Shown one piece after another: positions 54,986-63,497 of a stretch of 64,000 nucleotides of DNA. Source of the stretch: Arcanobacterium ihumii. Lineage in GTDB: Bacteria > Actinomycetota > Actinomycetes > Actinomycetales > Actinomycetaceae. Under the pieces are notes generated by a model. That model did not search any database. It was not told where the DNA came from and saw nothing but the letters and a program-made list of their open reading frames with translations. Location of the stretch: contig NZ_UWOS01000001.1 in NCBI RefSeq assembly GCF_900604515.1, forward strand, positions 124,001 to 188,000, in the 5' to 3' direction. Within the stretch, counting starts at the first letter, position 1. Each line of letters starts with the position of its first letter. The translations under genes were made by a program, and so were the position numbers.

Positions 54986-57463
54986 TTAGCCTTCCACTCT
55001 CTTAGACTCGTCAAGTTCAGGCAAAATATTCTCTGCCCAAAACTTCCGCACACTTGCACGCAAGGATTCCAAATCGGCGTCGTTCATTAATACAAATGTA
55101 GCCACTTCCTCACGCACTTCGTCCGTGACTCGAGCTTCCAAGCGTGACCACGCTTCCTCACGGTTAATCCCTTTCTCCTCCATAAGTCTTTCGACTCGCT
55201 GTTCAACAGGAGCAGAAACGGCGATAACATGTGTAAATCTCGATGTCGAATCAGATTCAACAAGCAGAGGAACGTCAACTACGACTACGGCATCTTCCCC
55301 TGCTGCGCGAGCAAGTTCTTCAATTCGCCCGGTAACACGCGGATGCAAGATCGCTTCCAAACGCTCACGTGCCACAAATGAGCTAAACACAAGATGCCCA
55401 AGTTCACTGCGATTCAACGTTCCATCAGAAGAAATAACGTCAGAGCCAAAAACATCTTCGATTTCGCGGCGTACATCATCATCCGTTTCAAGGACATAAC
55501 TATTTACTTGGTCTGCATTGATAAGTGTTGCACCCAACCGTGCAAATTCATCAGCAACGATTGAGGTACCTGAGGCAGCTCCACCGGTAACAGCGATGCT
55601 TAGTTTCGGCATACCTTCTTCGGCTTCTTTCACCGCTCTAGTGTTAGGCGTGTGTGTTTCGAACTCAGGTTTCGTATCAGGATCAAATTCAGGGCTGACG
55701 ACGAACTCTTCCACACTCAGCTCAGGATCCTCCACCCTACGCTCATATTCTTCCGCCGGAAGGACCTGCTTCCACTGGCGTGTACGCATTGGCTTTGCGG
55801 CACCAGCATCCTCGCGCAAAGCTTGGATGACCATCAGCATTTGTACAAAGGTCATAATCATCACTGGGAAACCAATTACAATGATTACTTCTTGAAGTGC
55901 GCTTAGACCATTCTCCCCTGATGTGAGGATAATTGATCCACAAACAGCAGCAACAGAAAGCGTCCAGAACACGCGCTGACGCCTAGGTGCGGCATCTTCA
56001 TAGCCGTTTGCCATCGCGTCAATTACTAGCGCTCCAGAATCTATAGATGTGATGAAGAAAAGCACAATTACAACCAGAGCAAGCACCGCAGTTAGAGAGT
56101 AAAGCGGAAAACCTTGCAAAAACTGGAATAGTGCCGCCTGAACGTTTCCTTCAGTCACGATTTTCTCAGTTAGGTCACCAGCTGTATTCACCGCAGAAGC
56201 CGTTGCTCGATCTTGCGTAAATGCGTTCCAACCATAAATACCGATCCAAATAATGACGAAAATGGAAGGAACACCAAGGGCACTAAATACAAACTCGCGA
56301 ATAGTTCGACCTTTTGAAATTTTTGCCACGAACATGCCCACGAATGGCGCCCATGTTGCCGTCCAAGCCCAATAGAACACCGTCCAGGTACCAGACCATT
56401 CACCGTCATGGGTTACGTCATTAAAGAAGGAAAGAACTGGTAGATCGCGGATATATGCTCCAGCAGATTCAACTATGGCACGCATCGTGTTTGACGTTGA
56501 ACCAAAAACGAGTACAAACACCAATACCACACAGGCTAAAACAATGTTGATGTAGGAAAGTCGCTTGACTCCTTTATCCATTCCCGCGAGCACTGAGCCA
56601 AGTCCAACTGCGGTAATTACCAATACGATCAGAGTTTGAGCCCAGCTAGAAACCTCAATACCAAATACATAGTTAGCACCGGAGTTGATCTGCAGTGCAC
56701 CCAAACCAACAGATACGGAAAGGCCGAAAACGGTTGCGGCAATGGCCAAGACGTCGATTGCTTTTCCAATTGGACCATGGATTCCATCGCCCAAAAGAGG
56801 CTGGAAAGCCGATGAAACCCTGGGAGGAAGACGACGCTTATATGTAAAGTACCCAAAAGCAAGACCAGGGACGATAAGTATCGCCCACATATGAATCGCA
56901 AAATGGAAATTTGCGATAGAAAGCGCTTGGCTAGCAGCTTGATCAGTAAAAGGTTCTGTACCACCGAGAGGCGGGTTCGCATAGTGATTGATAGGTTCTG
57001 CAATCCCCCAGAACATGAGAACTGCTCCGACACCGGCGGCGAAAAGCATTCCAAACCAAGCGATACCAGAGTATTCTGGCACGGCGTCGTCGTCGCCAAG
57101 TTTGACATTCCCATAGCGAGAAAGCGCCAGTACAACAGAAAAAATGACCAGTAGCGTCACTGAAAGAGTGAAGAACCAGCTCAAATCGAAGCGAAGGAAA
57201 GTTGCGGCTCTTCCGAAAAAGGTTTGGACAACGCCAGGGAAAATACTCATCGCAAGCGTAAAGATGATGATTATCCCCGCGGCACTAAAGAAAATTGCAG
57301 GTGAGGTTCGGAGGCCAAAGCGGTCTGCCAATTTATTCATAATAATGGGCTTGGTTGAACCAAAAGCACTCCGACGACAGCCCAAGATCGGCAGAACACT
57401 CATGCGTCCCAGATAAGACGCCTTTAGGTTTACAAACGCGTTCACTTTCTCAAACGTATTCAC
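54986..57463 (-). CDS. BCCT betaine/choline transporter fused to a CoaE-like domain
   Basis: A continuous frame of 825 aa. Residues about 45-560 form the 12-span BCCT fold with GTWTVFYWAW and ATWAPFVGMF, the signature for uptake of glycine betaine, choline or carnitine. Residues about 560-617 are an acidic linker. Residues 618-825 resemble dephospho-CoA kinase: LSIAVTGG, ADEFARLGATLINAD, ILHPRV, VVVVDVPLLVES and the lid region. The P-loop reads GGAASGTS, so the ATP-binding Lys is Thr, and normal kinase activity is doubtful. It may be a sensing tail. GTG 57463 is used. ATG 57403 and 57340 are alternatives, and an internal ATG 55612 could in principle start the CoaE part alone. Confidence 0.85.
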   Translation of the reverse strand: MNTFEKVNAFVNLKASYLGRMSVLPILGCRRSAFGSTKPIIMNKLADRFGLRTSPAIFFSAAGIIIIFTLAMSIFPGVVQTFFGRAATFLRFDLSWFFTLSVTLLVIFSVVLALSRYGNVKLGDDDAVPEYSGIAWFGMLFAAGVGAVLMFWGIAEPINHYANPPLGGTEPFTDQAASQALSIANFHFAIHMWAILIVPGLAFGYFTYKRRLPPRVSSAFQPLLGDGIHGPIGKAIDVLAIAATVFGLSVSVGLGALQINSGANYVFGIEVSSWAQTLIVLVITAVGLGSVLAGMDKGVKRLSYINIVLACVVLVFVLVFGSTSNTMRAIVESAGAYIRDLPVLSFFNDVTHDGEWSGTWTVFYWAWTATWAPFVGMFVAKISKGRTIREFVFSALGVPSIFVIIWIGIYGWNAFTQDRATASAVNTAGDLTEKIVTEGNVQAALFQFLQGFPLYSLTAVLALVVIVLFFITSIDSGALVIDAMANGYEDAAPRRQRVFWTLSVAAVCGSIILTSGENGLSALQEVIIVIGFPVMIMTFVQMLMVIQALREDAGAAKPMRTRQWKQVLPAEEYERRVEDPELSVEEFVVSPEFDPDTKPEFETHTPNTRAVKEAEEGMPKLSIAVTGGAASGTSIVADEFARLGATLINADQVNSYVLETDDDVRREIEDVFGSDVISSDGTLNRSELGHLVFSSFVARERLEAILHPRVTGRIEELARAAGEDAVVVVDVPLLVESDSTSRFTHVIAVSAPVEQRVERLMEEKGINREEAWSRLEARVTDEVREEVATFVLMNDADLESLRASVRKFWAENILPELDESKRVEG

Positions 57464-57585
57464 CTTAACGAAGGAAAATTTGAGAGAACAACTTTTGTTG
57501 CTATTGGAGAAATAATTGTTCTTAGACTAAAGTTCACGGTTATTAGGGAATATGAACACAAGTTTTTGTATAGCGGAGTCGAATA

Positions 57586-58089
57586 ATGCCACTTAACGAA
57601 GAATTGTATCTACGTCGTGCAACCGAAGCAGACCGTACATACCTCTATCGATTGAATTTCCTGACAGAAACCTTCGGTGATGAACACGGTGCTCTCGACG
57701 ATGATTTCGATGAATGGGCAGACTACTACGTGCAAGATTGGGTCCCTGAACATGGCGGAATTATCGCATGGATCGGAAACACCCCAGCTGGTGGGATTTG
57801 GATGCGTTGGGGAGACGACGAACGCCACGGTTTTGGTCACGCACAAAAGGGAATTCCCGAAGTAGCACTTGCCGTAGAAGGTAGGTACAAGGGGCGCGGA
57901 ATTGGAACAAAACTCTTAACCGCAGCAATCAAGCTTGCGAATGAGATCGGAGCTCCGGGTGTTTCCCTTTCTGTAGATCCAAAAAATAACCGTGCTCGGA
58001 GGCTTTATGAACGTTTAGGGTTTAAACACACGGGTAAAACGAACCATGGTCACTCGATTATGATTCGGGATACTACTGAAAATAGCTAG
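57586..58089 (+). CDS. GNAT N-acetyltransferase
   Basis: A 167-aa GNAT protein. The acetyl-CoA loop is VEGRYKGRGIGTKLL (R-x-x-G-x-G type), preceded by the beta strand PEVALAV and followed by NNRARRLYERLGF. It transfers an acetyl group to an amine, and the substrate is not predictable. It stands alone between the BCCT gene and the convergent GntR gene. Confidence 0.9.
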   Translation: MPLNEELYLRRATEADRTYLYRLNFLTETFGDEHGALDDDFDEWADYYVQDWVPEHGGIIAWIGNTPAGGIWMRWGDDERHGFGHAQKGIPEVALAVEGRYKGRGIGTKLLTAAIKLANEIGAPGVSLSVDPKNNRARRLYERLGFKHTGKTNHGHSIMIRDTTENS

Positions 58090-58120
58090 CTAAATATAGT
58101 GCCAGACATAGAAAAACAAG

Positions 58121-58702
58121 CTATAGCGAAACAGCTTCGACGCGGTCTAGTACGCTGTGCCGAGACTTTTGTAATGCTCCCAAGGATTCATTGGCTAAAT
58201 CGAATTCAAACGTTGCTACGGCATCTACCAGGGAACGCACGGCAGGATTATCCGCTTTCCAGCTCTGGGCATCAGTAAGCATAAGCTCGAAAGTACAACG
58301 GCGATGGATCTGAGTCAGACGCTCCGAGCCACAGCTTTTTACTAAGGTGTGGAGGACTTGATTGGCACTTTCAGTAATGGAACGCCTTAAAGGCCGCGGA
58401 TCGACTTCGTTGTGGAAAGCAATTTCCAGAGCTAAGCTTTCGCAGGTTTCGAGAAGAGCGATAATTTCCCGCAAATCCTGTGAGGATATCTGGGGTACCT
58501 GCGGAGGTAAATGAGGCTTGCGGATTAACAAACCGTCGGCAACAAGCAAGTCAACTGCAGTGCGCGCCGTCGGACGCGAAACATCATATTCCGTTGCCAA
58601 TGATGCTTCCGCTAACTGTGTACCAGGACGAATGGTACCTGAAATGATACGGTCACGTAGGTGACTCGCAAGTTCGTCGGCAATACGTGGTACACCGTTC
58701 AT
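58121..58702 (-). CDS. GntR family (FCD) transcription regulator
   Basis: A 193-aa regulator. An N-terminal winged helix (LRDRIISGTIRPGTQLAEASLA and VSRPTARTAVDLLVADGLL, in part) and a C-terminal helical FCD ligand domain (LREIIALLETCESLALEIA). FCD regulators bind short palindromes and release them on binding an organic acid or sugar phosphate. A matching palindrome lies in its own divergent promoter and again before glpT, so it probably controls both GlpT-type genes. Confidence 0.85.
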   Translation of the reverse strand: MNGVPRIADELASHLRDRIISGTIRPGTQLAEASLATEYDVSRPTARTAVDLLVADGLLIRKPHLPPQVPQISSQDLREIIALLETCESLALEIAFHNEVDPRPLRRSITESANQVLHTLVKSCGSERLTQIHRRCTFELMLTDAQSWKADNPAVRSLVDAVATFEFDLANESLGALQKSRHSVLDRVEAVSL

Positions 58703-58725
58703 GGTTCCTCCTCATTTCTTCTCCA

Positions 58726-58738
58726 ATTGTAATACAAC
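58726..58738. promoter_or_regulatory. GntR-type operator in the GntR/glpT-like divergent promoter
   Basis: ATTGTAATACAAC, a 6-1-6 dyad. It is nearly the same as the site at 61544-61556 upstream of glpT. Regulator identity is inferred from position. Confidence 0.6.
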
Positions 58739-58803
58739 TACGCTAAAGTTCTATACAGGGATAGCTGAAAATCTATTTAGTTCTGCGACTGTTAGGGAGA
58801 AAG

Positions 58804-60110
58804 TTGGACGACCTTTTCTCGCCGCGCAAACGGCATACGTATGGTGATTATTTACATACTAGGTTTCGCGTTTTTCTTGTTGCATACATTGGCTATGCAG
58901 TTTGCTATCTTGTACGAAATAATTTCAAATTATCTCAAACATCTATTGCTGCTGAGCTCTCCATCAACGCAGTAACTATTGGCTCAATTCTGACCGTTTT
59001 CGCCATTACATATGGTGTTGGCAAACTATTTTTAGGTATTGCTGTAGATAAATCTTCAATGAAAATATGTTAGCTATATCGTTAGCATCTTCAGGTGGAA
59101 TTTGTTTGTTACTGCCACTAGCTCCAAACGCGCTAATACTCGGTGGGCTGATGGGTCTACTCGGGATTGTTCAAGGCGCTAGCTCACCTTCCTCGCTTGC
59201 CATGATTGGTTGCTGGTATCCGAACCGCGAGCGCGGAATGTATGTGGCTATCTGGAACACGTCCCAAAACGTTGGAGCATCGTTTCTTGCATTTGGCGCC
59301 AGTGCATTGTTATCGCATACCGAATATTGGCAACTGGTTTTTTGGATTCCCGCACTTTTAGCATTCGTGTGCGCTTGGTACGTCTACACTTCTTCCGCTG
59401 ATCGCCCCTGGCAAGAAGGCTACCCTACCCTCCAAGAAATCTATGGACGCGCCGGCGTTCCTCATTCTGACGTATCGCGCGAAGACTCTTATTGGCGTTT
59501 GTTGTGGAGTGCGTTGACTTCTACTCCAGTACTGTGGCTGCTTATTGTCCTTAATGGTTTACTCTACTTCGTTCGATTTGGAGTGATTAACTGGATGCCA
59601 CATTTCCTTGCTAATGAAAAACCGTTCATCCTCAGCCACGCCAACCAAACAATCGCCTGGTTGGAGATCGGAGCGATCCCTGCCGTCCTTTTCTTTGCTT
59701 ACCTCGCGTATCATTTTCCTGCTTCGATGACGACGATCGGTGCGCTCTCGATGTTCTTTTTGGCGCTCGCTCTGCTTTTTTATCAGGGTGCGATGACGGA
59801 GAATTCCTTGCAGTGGTCCGCCCTTGTTATCGGAGCGTTTGTTTATGCGCCTCAGGTTGTGGTTAACGTGTTGACTCTTAACCTTATTCCGCAGCGTATG
59901 GCTGGTGCAGCAGTAGGTATTGTTGGACTTTCTGGCTACTTAATAGGCGAAGTTGCCGCAAATCTAGTACTGCCTCGCATTGCACTTATTGCCGACTGGC
60001 AAACTTCCCACACTCTGTTGGTTCTGATGACCGCAGTTGCAGGTGTTGTTTATGCATATTTGCGTCCTTTTGAAAAACGAGCGGTTGTCCTTCAGAACGA
60101 CGAACAGTAA
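58804..60110 (+). pseudogene. GlpT/UhpT-type phosphate antiporter gene with a frameshift
   Basis: Two frames together give one MFS antiporter. The first (TTG 58804 after AGGGAG, to 59073) covers the N terminus with YIGYAVCYLVRNNFKL. The second (from about 59067) continues from MLAISLASSGG to the end, with NWMPHFLANE and LTLNLIPQRMAGAAVG. Comparison with the intact paralogue at 60173-61501 shows that nothing else is missing. The break is in ATGAAAATATGTTAG, where one missing base after the A run would restore reading. It is a decayed gene, a phase-variable one, or a sequencing error. Confidence 0.75.
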
Positions 60111-60111
60111 T

Positions 60112-60147
60112 AAGTTGGGGTGGGTTAAGCTTAACCCACCCCAACTT
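60112..60147. terminator. Convergent terminator between the two GlpT-type genes
   Basis: A perfect 36-base palindrome (60112-60147) with AAGTTGGGG arms starts 2 bases after the stop of the frameshifted gene and 26 bases from the end of glpT. It serves both strands. Confidence 0.85.
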
Positions 60148-60172
60148 TGAGTGCCTGGAAGGCGTTGAGCAA

Positions 60173-61501
60173 TTATGCCTGAAGTACTCGCTGTTCTTGC
60201 TTTGCAAGTGAGAGGTAGAGCAGAGCGGCTACCGCTGCAGTTGATGCAAGGAAGATGAAAGAAACATTCCAGGAGAAGGTTTCTGCCAAAATCGGCATAA
60301 CTAGATTTGCACACAGTTCGCCAACGATATAACCAAACAAACCAACGAATCCGACAGCGGTTCCTGATGCTTCAAGTGGCACGAAGTTCAAAGTCAAGAT
60401 ATTGACGATGAGCTGCGGCCCGTAGATAAGCGCTCCCATTAAGCCGGAGAGAATCAGGAGCGTCGTATAATCGGTGTTGGTACGGTAGGTGAAGACGAGC
60501 AAACCAAGAACTAGTAGTCCAATACCACCCACCAGAGACTGCCGGTTAGGAAGCTTAATTGCTACCCATGCAAAGAAGAAGGAACCTGGAATAGCTACCC
60601 ATTCAAGTACTGAGAAAGCATATACGTACTGAGCTTCGGTGAAACCCATTTCAGTTCCAAGGAAAGCAGGCATCCAGTTTGTGATTCCGAATCGTAGGAA
60701 GTAAAGAATTGCGTTGATCAAACCAATCGTCAAGATGATGCGTGAAGAGAAAACGTACTTCCACATGATTTGCCAAGCGGTACCTTCAGGCTTAACTTCA
60801 GCCATCGGAACACCACTTTTACCGAAGATTTCACGCAGGCCGGGCAAGCCTTCTTCTTCTGGGCGATCCCCACCAAACTTCCAGAACACGAAAGAAAGCA
60901 AAAGAACAAAGATGCCTGGTAGCACGAATGAGTACTGAATTGGAGAAGCAATACCTGAGGTCATAACGAATCCAACAGTCATTGGAAGGAGTGCTCCACC
61001 CAGGTTTTGCGAGGAGTTCCAAGCAGCGATAGCTGCACCACGGGATTTATTAGGGAACCAGTTTGCAATCATTGATTGTGAACCCGGTGAGAGGAAGCCT
61101 TGGATTGATCCGAGCAGGAACATAAGAAATACGAGGAACCAAAGGTTGGAGTGGAAGAAACCCATGAGAATGCAGACTATTGAAGATGCGCCTAATGCTC
61201 CCGCGAACGCCTTGCGGATCGAAACTCGATCAACGATCATTCCCATGAAGAATTTTCCAAAGCCATAGGAGATCGTAAAGCAAGTGAGGATCCACCCCAC
61301 TTGCGTAAGTGACCAGTCATTCTCAAGTCGAATCTGTTCTGAGGTTAGTTTGAAATTATTACGTACTAGATATGCGCAGGCGTAACCAAAGAAAGCAACT
61401 AAGAACACTATCCAGTGCCGGCGTAGGTACTTTGCAAATGTTTCTGGATGCTCAGCTTTAAATGCGCGTTCGTGGTGGATATCGTCGTGGATTTCGCCCA
61501 T
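60173..61501 (-). CDS. glpT: Glycerol-3-phosphate:phosphate antiporter (GlpT)
   Basis: A 442-aa MFS carrier of the organophosphate:Pi antiporter group with about 12 spans. YACAYLVRNNFKL, FFMGMIVDRVSIRK, GGDRPEEEGLPG and LTLNFVPLEASGTAVGFVGL match GlpT/UhpT-type proteins. The choice of glycerol-3-phosphate is likely but not certain. ATG 61501 has GGAAAGG at good spacing. TTG 61510 is the alternative. A GntR-type operator lies 43 bases upstream. Confidence 0.88.
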   Translation of the reverse strand: MGEIHDDIHHERAFKAEHPETFAKYLRRHWIVFLVAFFGYACAYLVRNNFKLTSEQIRLENDWSLTQVGWILTCFTISYGFGKFFMGMIVDRVSIRKAFAGALGASSIVCILMGFFHSNLWFLVFLMFLLGSIQGFLSPGSQSMIANWFPNKSRGAAIAAWNSSQNLGGALLPMTVGFVMTSGIASPIQYSFVLPGIFVLLLSFVFWKFGGDRPEEEGLPGLREIFGKSGVPMAEVKPEGTAWQIMWKYVFSSRIILTIGLINAILYFLRFGITNWMPAFLGTEMGFTEAQYVYAFSVLEWVAIPGSFFFAWVAIKLPNRQSLVGGIGLLVLGLLVFTYRTNTDYTTLLILSGLMGALIYGPQLIVNILTLNFVPLEASGTAVGFVGLFGYIVGELCANLVMPILAETFSWNVSFIFLASTAAVAALLYLSLAKQEQRVLQA

Positions 61502-61543
61502 CGGAGGCAACCTTTCCTCTTCGAAAGTCTAAGAACAAAATTT

Positions 61544-61556
61544 ATTGTATTACAAT
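61544..61556. promoter_or_regulatory. GntR-type operator upstream of glpT
   Basis: ATTGTATTACAAT, a perfect 6-1-6 dyad. It is nearly identical to the site at 58726-58738 in the GntR promoter. Confidence 0.62.
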
Positions 61557-61688
61557 CATAAATCTTGTCACAAGACCTTTGGGCCTAGTTCGAATCTAAG
61601 CAGACAAATATACCGAATTCCCGATCCTCGCATTTCGCCATGACCACCTAATAATCCTCAGGAACTAGATCATACATATACATAACAT

Positions 61689-62318
61689 TTAGCTTCTAAA
61701 TGCAAGCGAGCCCGCTAATATCAAAATAACTATGCCAATAACGATGTCAATAATTTGCCACGCGCTCGGCTTCTTTACCAGCGGAGCAAGCGATCGCGCG
61801 CCGATACCCAAGATCAGAAACCAGCTAATCGAACCAAGCATGGCACCAAAAGCAAAGAACCAACGCCAGCCTCCATGCTGATTCGCCAATGCACCAATGA
61901 GACCAACGGTATCAAGATATACACCTGGATTAAGAAACGTAATGATCAAAGTTGTCATCACTGCCGATTTCAAAGTTTGCACACTCGTGCCCTCCTCAGC
62001 TTGCAGCGCACCTGGACGCATTGCCGACCTGAACGACTGAAATGCAAACCATAAAAGATACGTTGCGCCCATCCATCGTAAAATCTCAAGAACAACAGGC
62101 ACTTTTTCAATGAGCGCACCTACGCCAGCAACACCAAGTGCCACGAGCAGGCAATCCGCAAATATACAAATAGCAAGGATGACGCCGATATGCTCACGTT
62201 TTATTCCCTGCCGGAGTATAAAAGCATTTTGCGGTCCTACGGCAAGAATTAATGACCACATGGCAAAAAGGCCAGCAATAAAGGTGGTGAACATAGAGGA
62301 AATATTATTGTTCACCAC
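61689..62318 (-). CDS. lysE: LysE/ArgO-type amino acid exporter
   Basis: A 209-aa protein with about six spans. AVGPQNAFILRQGIKREH and ITFLNPGVYLDTVGLIGA are the LysE family signatures. It exports basic amino acids (Lys, Arg) and protects against peptide-derived excess, which fits the nearby peptide transporter. GTG 62318 or 62315 follows AAAGG, and ATG 62294 has no ribosome binding site. The start lies in a 13-base hairpin (62280-62322), and an operator is just upstream. No LysG-type regulator gene is next to it. Confidence 0.92.
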   Translation of the reverse strand: MVNNNISSMFTTFIAGLFAMWSLILAVGPQNAFILRQGIKREHIGVILAICIFADCLLVALGVAGVGALIEKVPVVLEILRWMGATYLLWFAFQSFRSAMRPGALQAEEGTSVQTLKSAVMTTLIITFLNPGVYLDTVGLIGALANQHGGWRWFFAFGAMLGSISWFLILGIGARSLAPLVKKPSAWQIIDIVIGIVILILAGSLAFRS

Positions 62319-62322
62319 CTTT
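62280..62322 (-). promoter_or_regulatory. Hairpin covering the lysE start
   Basis: Perfect 13-base arms (62280-62292 and 62310-62322) around a 17-base AT-rich loop. In the mRNA the 5' arm holds AAAGG and the GTG start codons, and the 3' arm the codons of MFTTF. It could block translation initiation or act as an operator. Confidence 0.55.
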
Positions 62323-62331
62323 ACTCACAAC

Positions 62332-62348
62332 TGGACGGATACCGTCCA
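62332..62348 (-). promoter_or_regulatory. Palindrome upstream of lysE
   Basis: TGGACGG and CCGTCCA flank ATA in a perfect 7-3-7 dyad, 14 bases before the lysE start. It is a likely operator at or near the transcription start. Confidence 0.5.
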
Positions 62349-62390
62349 CCAACTTATTAGAATAACCTTGTATTTTGGCACCTAAACGTT

Positions 62391-63368
62391 TTAGGCGAAC
62401 AAATTGTCGATATTCGTTTTAAGCTCTGGGGTTAGTTGCTCTAGTGCATAAAGTGCACCTAGGTTCTCGTGTAGCTGAGATACCGACGACACCCCCAAGA
62501 TTACCGTGGAAACGTGCGGGTTTGCGGCGATCCAAGCGAGAGCCAACTGAGCAGTTGTTACACCAAGATCACCCGCGATTTTTGCAAGCTCTCGAACCTG
62601 ATCTGCACTAGAGGATGCAGCCTCGGTCAGGTAGTCGTGTCCCTTGAGAGTTGCACGCGAACCTTCGGGAACGCCGTCGAGGTATTTTCCGGTGAGAATA
62701 CCACCAGCGAGCGGGCTCCACGTGGTAAGCCCCAACCCGACGTCGTTATAAAGGCGAGCGTATTCATTTTCTACACGGTCACGGTGAAGAAGATTGTATT
62801 GTGGTTGTTCCATAACCGGCTTGCGTAAACCGTACTTATCGGCAATCAGCCAAGCGGCACGAATCTCATCTGCGGACCACTCCGAGGTTCCCCAGTAAAG
62901 AGCCTTGCCTGAAGCAACAATGTCACTCATCGCCCACACTGTTTCTTCAATCGGAGTGTTTTTATCTGGACGATGGCAATAAAGGAGATCAACGAAATCG
63001 AGGCCAAGGCGTTCGAGCGAACCGTCAATACCCTGCATCAGGTATTTGCGATTGAGGGTGTTCTTCATATTCGGCATATCGCCGTTGATTCCCCAAAATA
63101 GCTTGGTGGAAATAACGTACTCGTGGCGCTTCCAACCGAGCTCTCGAATGGCTTCACCCATAATCTCCTCGGACTTACCACCGGCGTATACCTCAGCATT
63201 GTCGAAAAAGTTGACCCCGGCGTCAGCAGCTGCTTGCAACTGTTCCTTGGCGATACCCGTGTCTACAGAGCCACCAAAAGTGACCCACGATCCAAAAGAA
63301 AACTGCGAGACTTGAAGACCTGAAGAACCGAGACGATTATATGGCATTGAAGGTAATTGTTTATTCAT
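62391..63368 (-). CDS. Aldo/keto reductase (KCNAB/YghZ-like)
   Basis: A 325-aa TIM-barrel oxidoreductase. [18 protein letters not shown] carries the catalytic Asp-Tyr, ISTKLFWG the Lys, and [13 protein letters not shown] the His region. The C-terminal [21 protein letters not shown] binds NADPH. It reduces aldehydes such as methylglyoxal, and the substrate is not certain. ATG 63368 is used in preference to the frame start at 63386. It is divergent from the DUF2087 gene. Confidence 0.92.
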   Translation of the reverse strand: MNKQLPSMPYNRLGSSGLQVSQFSFGSWVTFGGSVDTGIAKEQLQAAADAGVNFFDNAEVYAGGKSEEIMGEAIRELGWKRHEYVISTKLFWGINGDMPNMKNTLNRKYLMQGIDGSLERLGLDFVDLLYCHRPDKNTPIEETVWAMSDIVASGKALYWGTSEWSADEIRAAWLIADKYGLRKPVMEQPQYNLLHRDRVENEYARLYNDVGLGLTTWSPLAGGILTGKYLDGVPEGSRATLKGHDYLTEAASSSADQVRELAKIAGDLGVTTAQLALAWIAANPHVSTVILGVSSVSQLHENLGALYALEQLTPELKTNIDNLFA

Positions 63369-63401
63369 AGATCCAAAATACCGCAAGGACGGTAATTCTG
63401 C

Positions 63402-63425
63402 GTCCTATTAGTATAGGACTAATAG
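63402..63425. promoter_or_regulatory. Nested dyads in the AKR/DUF2087 divergent promoter
   Basis: GTCCTAT (63402-63408) pairs with ATAGGAC (63413-63419), and CTATTAGT (63405-63412) pairs with ACTAATAG (63418-63425). The two perfect dyads overlap with different centres. Confidence 0.4.
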
Positions 63426-63497
63426 ATACTTACCTTTTCCGGCCTACTTGATAAGAATTAAAAGAACACGCATAAATACATCTGTTGGAGAGCACGC

